Position numbers and translations under genes: made by a program | From: Telmatactis stephensoni | Lineage: Eukaryota > Cnidaria > Anthozoa > Actiniaria > Isophelliidae | Reading direction: 5' to 3' | DNA: 64,000 nt | Assembly: GCA_029948255.1 (NCBI GenBank) | Contig: JALIZF010001337.1 | Coordinates: forward strand, 124,001-188,000 | In this document: piece by piece, positions 13,110-22,605 of the stretch | How the letters are laid out: every line of letters starts with the position of its first letter | How positions within the stretch are numbered: the first letter of the stretch is position 1 | Notes under the pieces: generated by a model | Databases searched by the model: none | Told to the model about the DNA's origin: nothing | What the model saw: the letters and a program-made list of their open reading frames with translations, nothing else

Positions 13110-16063
13110 ATGATGATGATCTTACCATTACTACATAGAAGTACAAGCAGACATCCATATTCATCTTTATGCCAGACAGATGTTTGGATGAATGGCTGGT
13201 GAGCAGGTGGAGCAAAGACTACAAATACAAGAAATAATACTCAATTATTAACTCTTGTAGCCTTGTGATAAACAAGAAAAAAAACAATGTGATTTAATAA
13301 CTGGCTGGCTGGCAATCAAATACCCTTATGACTGACTGGTTTGCTGATATATAAACTACATCACAAACTCTGTTAGAATTAACTGGTGATTAGTCTTTGA
13401 AATTAAACTTGCTTTGCAGCGGAATTGAGAAATTTTCTGCAAATTTTACATATAATGGCAAAAGAAAAATAGTTCTTACACTCTATTTCAAAAATTACAT
13501 TTAATTTTGCATAAAAAGGTCATAAAGTTCAGATAAACATCTTGAAATTTCAATGGCTTTTAACATTTCAAGACTGTTGATTTATCTAACCAATCCAATC
13601 ACAGAAATGTATTTCTTGCTAATTTTAACTGGCCAATCAGATGGAGGATACAAATCTTCAAATGCATGTAAGTGAGGCATGCCACCAGAGGCACCAACTC
13701 TTGGCATATGTGGCGCAGTTTAGGATAGCGCTTTTGCTGTATTGTTCCATGTATCGCGATACAACGATACACTTGGTAGATACATGTGCCTGTATGCCTT
13801 CATATCGAGGATCTGTCCAGATCGTTAATATTTGCCTACTTTCACAGTGTTGTCCGAATGCTTTTGTGATTGTTTTGGCTAGAAGTTTACATTTTCAGTC
13901 AATACACCAATACAACGATACACCGATACAACGATACACCGATACAACGATACGCAATACAACGATACCCGTCGCCCCGATACATGCGATACAGGCAATA
14001 CAACGATACAGCGATACAACGATACGGCGATACAACGATACCACGATACAGCGATACAACGATACGGCGATACAACGATACCACGATACAACGATACCAC
14101 GATACAGCGAATAACAGTGATACAAGGCGATAACAGCGATACAGCGATAACAACGAAACGCAGTACGACGATACAGCAATACAACGAATGACACATACAA
14201 CGATACATCAAAAGCGATACAGCGATACAACGATACAGCGATACAACGATACAGCGATACAGCGATACAGCGATACAGCGATACAGTGATACGGCAATAC
14301 GGCGATACAACAATACAGCGATACAACGATACAGCGATACAACGATACAGCGATACAGCGATACGGTGATACGGTGATACGGCGATACGGCGATACAACG
14401 ATACAGCGATACCACGATACAGCGATACAGCGATACAACGATACTGCGATACCACGATACAACGGTACCACGATACAATGATACCACTATACAACAGTAC
14501 AATACACAATACACGATATAGCAATACAGTGATGACATACATACACATTTAAGATCTCAAGGAACGAACTCACGTTCTTCAAAAATCAAAACAATATAGG
14601 ATTTGCCGTTTTCAAATCTTGAGGAATGAACTTACTCACAGTCTTCGAAAATCAAAACAATATAAAACTACCTCGTTAAATCTAAGGTCACCGCATTCTT
14701 CAAAAATCAAAACAATTAGTATCGCTGTATCACTGTACAGTTGTATTCGTTGTATCATTGTCTCGATGTACCGATGGATCACTGTATCGTTGTATCGCTG
14801 TATCGTTGTATCGCTGTATCGCTGTATCGCTGTATCGTTGTATCGCTGTATCGCTGTATCGCTGTATTGCTGGGTCAGTCGTTGTATCACTGATTCGTTG
14901 TATCGTTGTATTGCTATATTGATGTAATCCGCTGTTGATGTATCCTGTATCGTGTATCGTTGTATCGTTGTATCGCTGTATTGTTGTATCGCTGTATCGC
15001 CTGTATGAGCTTGTAAATCGCTGATCGATGTTCGCCTGTAGTCGTTGTAAATGCCCTGTATCGTTGTATCGCTGTATCGTTGTATCGCCGTATCACTGTA
15101 TCGCCGTATCGCTGTATCGCCGTATCACTGTATCGCCGTATCGCCGTATTGTTGTATTGCCGTATCGCCGTATCGCTGTATCGCCGTATTGTTGTATTGC
15201 CGTATCGCCGTATTGTTGTATTGCCGTATCGCCGTATCGCTGTGCCATATCGTTGTAAAGCGATTTGGAATGATAGTTGAACTCCGTATACGTAGGTGTG
15301 AACAAAGAGAAGTCCAAAAAAAGGTGATCTCTTTCTAAATGAAGCACACATATACGTATCTACCAAGTGTATCGTTGTATCGCGATACATGGAACAATAC
15401 AGCAAAAGCGCTATCCTAAACCTTGCCAGGATAACTCTTGGACATGAAGGAACTCTAGTCTCCAGGGTAGTGACCACCAAAGGTACACCAACATGGCAGC
15501 TCTATACAGTCATTCTTACCAAAAATTTGCAAGGTCTATCATGGTAATTCAGGGTTGATGAATAAATGAATGACCAAATGAATGAACAATAATCATGGTA
15601 TTCCATATTCAAAATGCATAATTTTAATTTCCTCTTAACCCTTTAACTGCCACCCAGATGACCCAGATGGTTGATTGTTGGTCTCTATCTAGCAACAAAG
15701 TGTGGAATATCTTAGCCATTAAATAAATAAATAAATGAGTGAGTGAGTCACTCACTCAATCAATCAATCAATTAAATCAATCAATCAATCAATCAATTAA
15801 TCTAGCAAACTCAAAGTGTGGAATATCTAGCAAAGTCTAGCAAAGGGCCAAGTAAGACAAAAAAACAAGCGAGCAAGCAAACAATATGAAATGCATATTG
15901 TACACTTACATCTTGGACTAGCAATAGATTCATTCTGCGTAGAACTAGTTCTAGGACGAACTCTTACAACATGAGCAAGCTCAAACAGCTCGTAGCTGAA
16001 CGATGAACAAGATGGTCTTTCGCGCCCCTTTCGATGAGCAGAACCAGATTGTCTTCTAGACAT
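404..16063 (-). CDS. Beta-propeller plus helical-solenoid protein, 21 exons, 724 aa, family not assigned
   Basis: Exons in transcript order: 16063-15910, 13218-13126, 12455-12388, 10998-10888, 9209-9131, 8705-8638, 8539-8417, 8121-7918, 7835-7746, 7673-7554, 5860-5655, 4495-4387, 3898-3830, 3763-3689, 3382-3302, 3168-3113, 2594-2498, 2290-2164, 1050-995, 690-539, 440-404. Every junction is GT-AG, all phases agree, and the coding length is exactly 725 codons. Residues about 50-430 look like WD40-type blades (GCLLVLLCSNGALLVWSV, DPSGCWLVCACMDTNLYIVP, GSVLWWHTEDDFQMCIVG). Residues about 440-724 are predicted helical, in the style of clathrin or TPR repeats (EEALHQAKYEHAMKLYQLSK, CPFSRRVSQFAKHNRVGDIL). 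This two-part architecture is common in membrane-trafficking scaffolds such as the HPS, RMC1 and VPS classes, but I could not match it to one. The ATG at 16063 is the first in frame. The least certain parts are the tiny last exon (404-440), the acceptor of 1050-995, and possible missed exons where phases are 0-0. Confidence 0.75.
1244..1414. repeat. Pentanucleotide array (TAGAA)n
   Basis: About 34 perfect copies of TAGAA in an intron of the minus-strand propeller gene. The array directly abuts the 3' side of the minus-strand LINE fragment at 1415-1750, so it probably began as that element's simple-repeat tail, as CR1/L2-type elements carry, and then expanded. Confidence 0.9.
1415..1750 (-). 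mobile_element. Truncated LINE, reverse transcriptase fragment with 3' end
   Basis: Read on the minus strand, an 86-codon open frame (1750-1490) carries the reverse-transcriptase palm motif as KFVDDTTASEV, followed by a helical stretch ending WSLSNKVKLNSDKCKK. This is the usual order in CR1/Jockey-like non-LTR retrotransposons of invertebrates. The upstream part of the polymerase and the endonuclease are missing, as expected of a 5'-truncated insertion. About 75 bp of 3' UTR-like AT-rich sequence separates the stop from the (TAGAA)n tail. It lies in an intron of the propeller gene in the same orientation and is not expected to be functional. Confidence 0.75.
3905..4304. repeat. 33-bp minisatellite in an intron
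   Basis: About 12 copies of a 33-bp unit containing AACTGCACTGATGACAACAA, some shortened (for example near 4116). A 33-bp unit is a multiple of three, so it keeps several frames open on both strands and gives misleading 100-160-codon open frames. The array begins only 6 bp from the acceptor of the exon at 3898-3830, so the 3' part of that intron consists of repeat. Confidence 0.95.
4961..5594. repeat. 28-bp minisatellite in an intron
   Basis: About 22 degenerate copies of a 28-bp unit built on GTGGTTGCTAAGGTACAT and TCTAACAGTTA, with variants in the arm joining units. It fills much of the intron between the exons at 5860-5655 and 4495-4387 of the propeller gene. No coding potential is seen. 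Confidence 0.95.
6030..6235 (-). mobile_element. tRNA-derived SINE
   Basis: On the minus strand a tRNA-like head is visible, with an A box (TTTGGCTAGTGGTGAGAGC) and a B box (GGTTCAAGTCC). A body shared with the copy at 43150-43296 follows (CAGTTCACATATGAT here, CAATTCACATGTGAT there). The distal end matches the block CACATGTTGATTTTTGCTG also present at 42797. It is intronic in the propeller gene. Confidence 0.7.
9394..10358. mobile_element. Non-autonomous piggyBac-like element with TTAA target sites
   Basis: Terminal inverted repeats GGTATCAGGGTACCCC and its complement bound a 965-bp segment, with TTAA on each side (9390-9393 and 10359-10362). TTAA duplication is the hallmark of piggyBac-type integration. 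The interior has no transposase; its longest frame (9856-10095, 79 codons) has no recognisable domain. It sits in the intron between the exons at 10998-10888 and 9209-9131 of the propeller gene. Confidence 0.8.
11223..11868. repeat. 40-bp minisatellite
   Basis: About 16 nearly identical 40-bp units (each containing GAGTTATGTTGAAGATGTCT followed by a TAGTACCATTAGACTATTA-like half). Variation is confined to a few positions, such as ATAG/ACAG and AGAC/AGTC, so expansion or homogenisation looks recent. It is intronic in the propeller gene. Confidence 0.97.
12041..12142. mobile_element. Short palindromic MITE or hairpin
   Basis: Two arms of about 38 bp, starting TTAGATATTTTCTTGTGTAT and ending in the exact complement, are separated by about 25 bp. 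The arms are nearly perfect, so a transcript through here would fold into a strong hairpin. No open frame is present. It is intronic in the propeller gene. Confidence 0.75.
12828..12995. mobile_element. hAT-like MITE
   Basis: A 168-bp segment has terminal inverted repeats CAGGGGCGGATCCAGG and CCTGGATCCGCCCCTG. The CAGGGGCGG terminus is typical of widespread animal hAT-type non-autonomous elements. Direct TTTAA flanks are seen on both sides, but a full 8-bp hAT target duplication is not obvious. It is intronic in the propeller gene. Confidence 0.7.
13718..15421. mobile_element. Large foldback element with inverted octamer arrays
   Basis: Near-perfect 66-bp inverted terminal blocks (13718-13783 and 15356-15421, beginning GTTTAGGATAGCGCTTTTGC) bound a 1.7-kb segment. 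Inside lie an array of CGATACAA/CGATACAG octamers (about 13905-14530) and its mirror image TGTATCGT/TGTATCGC (about 14717-15260), around a short unique centre. The octamer also occurs within the terminal blocks, which suggests the arrays grew from the terminus. The open frames of up to 219 codons inside are by-products of the octamer. It lies in intron 1 of the propeller gene. Confidence 0.85.
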
Positions 16064-16298
16064 CTCAATATCAGCCAAACTTACTCATTAGACCTCAATT
16101 TAAGTATTCCGTCTCATTATAACTTTAACGACCTTAAAAATGAGGAGCACCAACCAGTTTTCATGGCTTTTTGGTGCTACTTCCTCCCTCGCCTCATGTT
16201 GTTCATGACAAAAGTCACTAGGCGTTACTGGAGCCGCCGGTGAGAAACTGTATACTAGTCTCCAGTCTGTCTCTTCTTAGCACGTGTCTCAATTCAAA
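16064..16298. promoter_or_regulatory. Shared divergent promoter interval
   Basis: The 235 bp between the start codons of the minus-strand propeller gene (16063) and TARBP1 (16299) must contain both transcription starts. An E-box palindrome CACGTG lies at 16281-16286, 13 bp upstream of the TARBP1 ATG. No TATA box is evident at a fixed distance, which would fit housekeeping genes. The boundaries of the 5' UTRs cannot be seen. Confidence 0.6.
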
Positions 16299-19200
16299 AT
16301 GGCGACTTTGATCGAAAGACTACTACAGAATTCAAGCACTTCACAGCTTTCCCAGATTCTCGATGGCTATTTAGACACTACAGAATGCAAGCGTGATGCT
16401 CAATTCTATTGCTCACTGAAATCTGTGCTTTTAACTTTAAAGGACCGTAACGAAATCACAGATGAAGTTACCCGGCGAATCACCCAAGAATTTTGCTTTC
16501 CAGTGTTGACCCTCGAAAAGAACTCTGAGAGACAAAAATTACACTCTATCTACGAACTGATAGCTGTATGCTGTTCTATAGGTGATGAAAAACTAGTCCA
16601 AGAAATCATACTTTATTGTTTAGATACTTTGAAAAGTTACTCTACATTTAAGGAGTTATTATCGTCAACTGGCCTTCCTGTGGTATGTTGTTTGGATCTG
16701 ATTAGTTACTTGATGAAAGAAAAGAATATTGTAGGAGAGAAATCATGTGATGAGTTATTTGACAGTTTGCTAGATGTACTTTGTAAATCAGATGAACTGA
16801 TGTGTGCAAGGATATCAAGCAGTGTGTTGCCATTGTTTTTATCAAGTCACGAAGACCAAACTAAACACAGACTTGAGGTAAACTAAAAGTTAGAATGTAT
16901 GATAAGGGGTAGATTTAGGGCAGTAGGGGGTGCACCCCCATCTTAAGACAACTTTGAAAAGGATTCTGATACAGAGAGGGGGGTCAAAACGTCATCATGA
17001 TTCACGCCTATTGACACCGTCAAGTGGGCCAATCAGAACATCAGATGGAATTTGTATGCATGACCTTCTGATCTCTAGCTAAGATGGTCTATTAAACCTT
17101 TGCAGTTTATGAAAATTTATGTGGTGAGCTAAGGTCATCTGTCTGGAGATCGGAAGGTCATGAAGGAGATCAGAAATAATTTTCTGAGTTTCCTACTTTT
17201 GATGACAATTCTTGATGAAAACTGGTGAAATGCTAGTCAGTTTTAATGGACATAAAATGTATTATTGTATACTAAGTAGTTCTTTTCCTTTATAGAAACT
17301 ATGGTTCACCATAAAAGGCACAACAGAAAAGAAACCATTCTCTAACAACATTACAAGCAATGTTCGTGTGTACTTTGCAACAATGTGTAGTCTCTTTGAT
17401 GTATTTATCAAGGACCACAATTCTGATTCCAATCTAGCACCTGGGGCTATTATATGTGACCCAAAGTTCTGGGAACTTATACAACAAGGGCTTCAACTTC
17501 AGGACCCTTTATCAAGTAAGCGAGCCATGTACCTGCTTAAGAGGGCCTTGGATCACATTGATAAACAGAATCTTTGCCTTGAAGTTAGAACTGATAGCTA
17601 TGAAGTTATATTTTACTGGAATTGTAAAATGAAAAAGTACTGGTTGGATGTTTGGCAAGAGTTTGTGCTTTTGATTGAAACTCTAAATGAAACTCAGGTA
17701 AGACTTCAAACTCTCAAACCCCATTTCAAAATAGAAGTGGATTGCTGCTGTAGAAATAAGTCTGAGTTAATGATCATGGGTATCAATAGAAACCTACAAA
17801 ATAATAACACATTTCAAAAGCTGTGAAGGCATTGTTGGTAGTTCTGACCATGAAATACAAGTTCACATGTCAACCAGGAAGTTGTCCATGCCACTCCACT
17901 AGTGGCTAAATTGGTCACATTTGTGATGCCTGTCCAAAATTTTGCTATTCCGTCATTATCATCTGACATTTTATCATCATTATCAACAATCATATATTGT
18001 CATCATGTAATCTGGAGTGTGATTTTAATTCTTCAGGTCCATGTTATTAAACCAGTCCTGGCAAGAATTAGTAAGATTGTAGCTGCCACAGAAACCAAAC
18101 ATTCAGGTATACTATCCATGTAGCACTCTGTTTGTCAAAATAGTAATAAAGTACATTTATGTATAGTGGTCAAAAGTCACTGCACTGGTTGTTTTTTTTG
18201 TGTGTGTGTCTTGTTGTTGTTTTGTTTTTTGTTTGTTTGTTTGTTTCCTTAAATTATGGTCTTTTACCTTAGTCATTCATTATTTCATTCATTCATTTCT
18301 TTGTTCTTCTTTCTTTTTAAACCAAGATTCCCACCCACTTCACATCTCATGGTTGACAACAATTTTCCACAAGGCATCCTTGCATCCCAATAGGTACATC
18401 CGCAAATGGTCTGTCCTAGAAGTTTTGACAATGGACCTCACCAACAGTCCTATCTTGTACCAACAAAACTGGGACAAATTTCTCTTGGGACACTTTCAAA
18501 CTATGTTAAATAAATATGATCTTTATTGCAAAGACCATGATGGTCTCCCAGGGACATTTTCCCCAGTTGGAACTGCTCTGGTTCCTTTCTACCGAAACTG
18601 CCTCTATGCTCTTTCAAAAGAGCTTCATGTTGACTTTCTATGTAAGTTGGTCACTTCAGTTGAACAGCAGCAGTTCTCACAAGCACCTATGGTATTTGTT
18701 TTCTATGCCTTGGCTGAAATTCCCAGTTCCCCTCTACTGGGCCCAGAATCTTTACAGAGAATTAGGAATGTTTTGATGCACTTGAGAACACATGCAGTTA
18801 ACCTTCGCTTACCAACCAAGGGGTTTATAATAACAACAGCTGCGAACCTCGTTGACCCCTCCCTTGTGAATTGGGACATTTTCTTCAACTTCCTTGCTAC
18901 AGGGAGATTAGAGGAGTGTCTTCAAAGGGGTAACTGGCTATGGAGGTATTTGTGCAGTTGGATGTGGAAGAAGGAAAGTACGATGATAGAGCAAAGAAAG
19001 AATAGTTTGTCTATAGAAAACCACGACACTAAGGGACTATTTCAGTTTGTTGAAGCAAAGTTAGACAACTTCTTTAAAGAGCAAGGAAACGATAACGACT
19101 CTGTGAATGATGAGGCAGCAGCACTGGGTCGAGCTATCATCATTGCTGCGGACACTTTCCATGTCAACAGAGATGATGGTGTTGCCCCTTGGCCTTGGGC

Positions 19201-22200
19201 TTCCATTTTAAACAAGCTTATGCAAAACTTCCACGATGCAAGAACAAGATTGTACATGTCAGAAATGAGACTAAGCAAAGCCGTAGGACTTTTGAAAGCA
19301 ATGTTGCAGGTTTTGAGCAGTGATGCTTCATGTAGTACTACTAACGGTCCGTTGCCAGGGAATACTAAACACTATTTATGTGATCTCACCAGAGAGTTGG
19401 TAATTCAGTCGTTGAAGCAAGCTTTGACTGACATTTTGGATCTGTTGCAAAGAAAGTTAACTTGTCAAGATGGACAAGCTTGTTCTTCAGAGTTTGTCTA
19501 CGTGGAACTCATCCAAAGTTTACATCACTTCTATGCCACAAATCCTTTAATGAGTTCAACCTGGGAACAGTTCTGCAGCTTCCTTGAGAATATCACAAGT
19601 TCCACCATAAAAATCATCCAAGGTAGACAAGGTGACAGTAACCATAGCAACCGAGAGTGGTCGACACTGCAGCAGTCCATGCTATTGGTCGCATGGGTCT
19701 GTGATGTCATTAGAGATGATCACAAGGCGCTTCCTAAATCCATCTCAGAACTTCTCTTCAATGCAGTGCCGACGTTCAAACTTAATGTCAAGTTCACAAA
19801 GCCAATAGACGCGGCCGGCAGCACTTCTGTTTGGGGTGATTCAGTGTCGAAATACCTTGGCGCGCTGTGGACAACAGCTGGCCATTTCGTCCAACAAACG
19901 ACGGTCGTCAAGGAGCCACCACGTGATCGTGACGTCATATCCGTTACAAGTCCTTATAAGGAAATCTTAGCAACCGCACTAGAATCCTTAGATGTCACAA
20001 CTTCTGACAATGTGCTACCAATTATGCGCTCTATTGGCTTGCTGATACCAAACCTTCTTGACATCGATGTGGACTTGTGCTCCAAAGCCCTGGATTCAGT
20101 TTGGGGGACGCTGAAAGACATGTGGGGTCATGTCTCATTTTGGCAAGTCTACCAAACCACAATGGCTGTACTCATGAGCCCCACACTGCTCATGCTCCCT
20201 GAAGATCACCCGCTGACCGCAAAAATTAAATCACGCATAGAGGAGTTGATTTCTGAAGGAGAGTTGCGGCCTGGGATTATGAATGTTGTAGTACAACAGT
20301 TGAGTGATGTATGGACTAGTGACTCGAGTTCCATTGCCTCTAGTATGTTAGTTTATTGCGACCTTGTAGTTGAGGGGTTGCTTTACAATGCTGCAGTACA
20401 GAAGACACACCAAATCGACGCACACCTAGACTCCTTCTTACGTCACAACCTTAGAACTGAGTCCCCACTCTGCGTTTTAAGTTCATTGGAAAGACGTGAC
20501 GATGCTCAAGTACGAGTCATAATGATCAACATTTTACTTTCCCTTGACACTTCATCTCACCATCAGCTACTTGTGACCATCGTAAGAAACCTACTGTCAC
20601 GTGACAAGGAGATCTCTATCGCCAATATCAAAATGTACGCAAATTCTCGCAGTCATCGGAAGAAAAATCGAGCCTGGCAAGCAATCCTTGTTCTCCTTCC
20701 ACTTGTTTTGGAACAGGATCCTCAGGGAGTCTACGCTGAGGAAATACTACGCTGTACTTTTGCGTCGCTGGAGGATTCAAACCAAATTTCAGTGCAGAAC
20801 TTCCAACAGTGGGTCATACTGTACATTATTACAAGGTATGGAAATAAATGAAAAAAGAAATGAGCGAGTGAACCAGTAGTTGGTTTTTATCGGTATGTAA
20901 AGACGGTCACCCCACGGTTACGGCAGGAATTTCGAAATAATGTTTTTGTACACATCATGGCACTGACACCGTCACTGTCCCGTACTGTCCGTTTCACATT
21001 CGTATGAAATCTGCTCTATCAATCACAGTACAGAGACATGCTTGCGCGCGTTTTATGTTGCTTAAAAAATAAGGTGATCAAGGGTGGCAGAGTGGTGAGA
21101 GTACCAGTCTGTCCATTTTGTGTTCGATTCTCGGATGGGGAACCTCACAGTAATATTCTGTCAATCTTTTCCAGGTATCCGGATATGACGTCAGTCCTCT
21201 GGGATAAGATGAAGTGTGACTCCGACAAGCGAGTAGGGAGAATTTGCCTCCTGAGCACCGTAGCAATGCTGCTGGCTATCCATTGTGTGACCGACCCAAC
21301 GAATCGAGCCTATTTCTTCAAACGTGCAATATCAGCCGTATTTCCCTGGACGACATCCAATCACCGTCTAGTACGTGTATATGCACAGACAGCCGTACAA
21401 AGAATGTGGCATTGTTGCATTCATGAAAAACTTGAGTTGGTCCTGAGAGAGAAAGAGATTCTTGAGCCTTGTTTGGTTTTCATGGCAACAAGCAATGATA
21501 CTTTGGCAGAGAAAGTCAGGTTACTGGAGAGTTATTTCTTCTTTGATTTCAACCCAATTCAAGACTTCTCCATGGAAACCATTTACCACACCATCCCTAA
21601 GCATTCTGGGGTTTCTGAGGAGGAATGGGTCTCACCAGAAGAGTTTCAGGAAATGTCATTAGGCATGCACGTGTGGAGATCATCAGAATGTCACGGGATA
21701 CCGCTGCACAATAAAGATCGCTGGCTTGCAGAATTCGTTGTTGAGCCTTACAACTACCAAGAAAGTGCAGGGATACAATTCCAACGTCGTTTCAAAAGAG
21801 AAAAGCTCTCAACGGAAATTTTAGAAAAACAAAGTAACGGAGCTTTGGAAGGTGCGACCGGTAATGTACAAAAGAAGATCATAGCCTGGAAGATTGTCCC
21901 CCCGGATGAGATGATGATGGTTGAGCTACAACAACAGAGAATGGTTGCTTTGCAAAAGTCGTCAGGGGGGAATCTGATTGTGGTGGCGTCTCTCATCGAT
22001 AAGGCACCTAATCTTGGAGGACTTTGTCGGACGTCTGAGATTTTTGGAGTTAGAAAGTTAGTTCTTGGTAGCAACGAGGTCATGAAGGATCAAAACTTTA
22101 AGGTTAGTACTGAATTGTTCGAACCTCGTTAAAGGGATCACTATCGGGTAATGAATAAGTATACAGAGGCTGGACGCTGATTAGAGATAGAGAATACTTC

Positions 22201-22605
22201 GCGACTCTGATATGAGCTCGCCTCAACAAGTGTTTTTATCGTCTTTAGAATCTCAGTGTAAGCTCGTCCAAGTGGGTCGATATCGAGCAGGTGCGGGCAG
22301 CGGACCTCAAAGACTATCTTCAGAAAATGCGCCTTCAAGGCTACACGCTGATTGGAGTAGAACAGACAGCCAATAGCAAGCCTCTAACTGAATACATCTT
22401 TCCCCATAACGCATTGCTGTTGCTAGGCAATGAAAGAGAGGGAATTCCAGCGGACCTTATTCAGCTTTTGGATGAATGTGTCGAAATTCCTCAGGTTGGG
22501 GTTATTAGGTCCCTTAATGTGCACGTCAGTGGGGCTCTCCTTATATGGGAGTATACTAGACAGCGCGTGCTTTCTGGGGTAACCACCGCTGACGGAAAAA
22601 TATAA
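16299..22605 (+). CDS. TARBP1: TARBP1, tRNA (guanosine-2'-O-)-methyltransferase
   Basis: Exons: 16299-16877, 17296-17697, 18037-18106, 18327-20835, 21175-22102, 22249-22605, all GT-AG with matching phases, giving 1614 residues (human protein about 1621). Residues 1 to about 1400 form the long helical-repeat region of this family. The C-terminal SPOUT methyltransferase holds motif 1 ([20 protein letters not shown], about residue 1454), with the conserved NLGG and Arg, motif 2 ([12 protein letters not shown], about 1552) and motif 3 (VEIPQVG and [18 protein letters not shown], about 1575-1600). In the family this domain transfers a methyl group from AdoMet to the 2'-OH of a tRNA guanosine (position 18 by homology to yeast Trm3). 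A GTG 15 bp upstream is in frame, but the ATG at 16299 is preferred. Head-to-head with the propeller gene. Confidence 0.95.

Noticed and set aside
13870..14548. Frames up to 219 codons rich in VSLYRCI or DTTIQRY
   Set aside because: They are translations of the octamer array inside the foldback and carry no gene signal.
16284..16298. GTG upstream of the TARBP1 ATG as the start
   Set aside because: It is only an in-frame extension; an ATG follows five codons later and eukaryotic initiation at GTG is rare.
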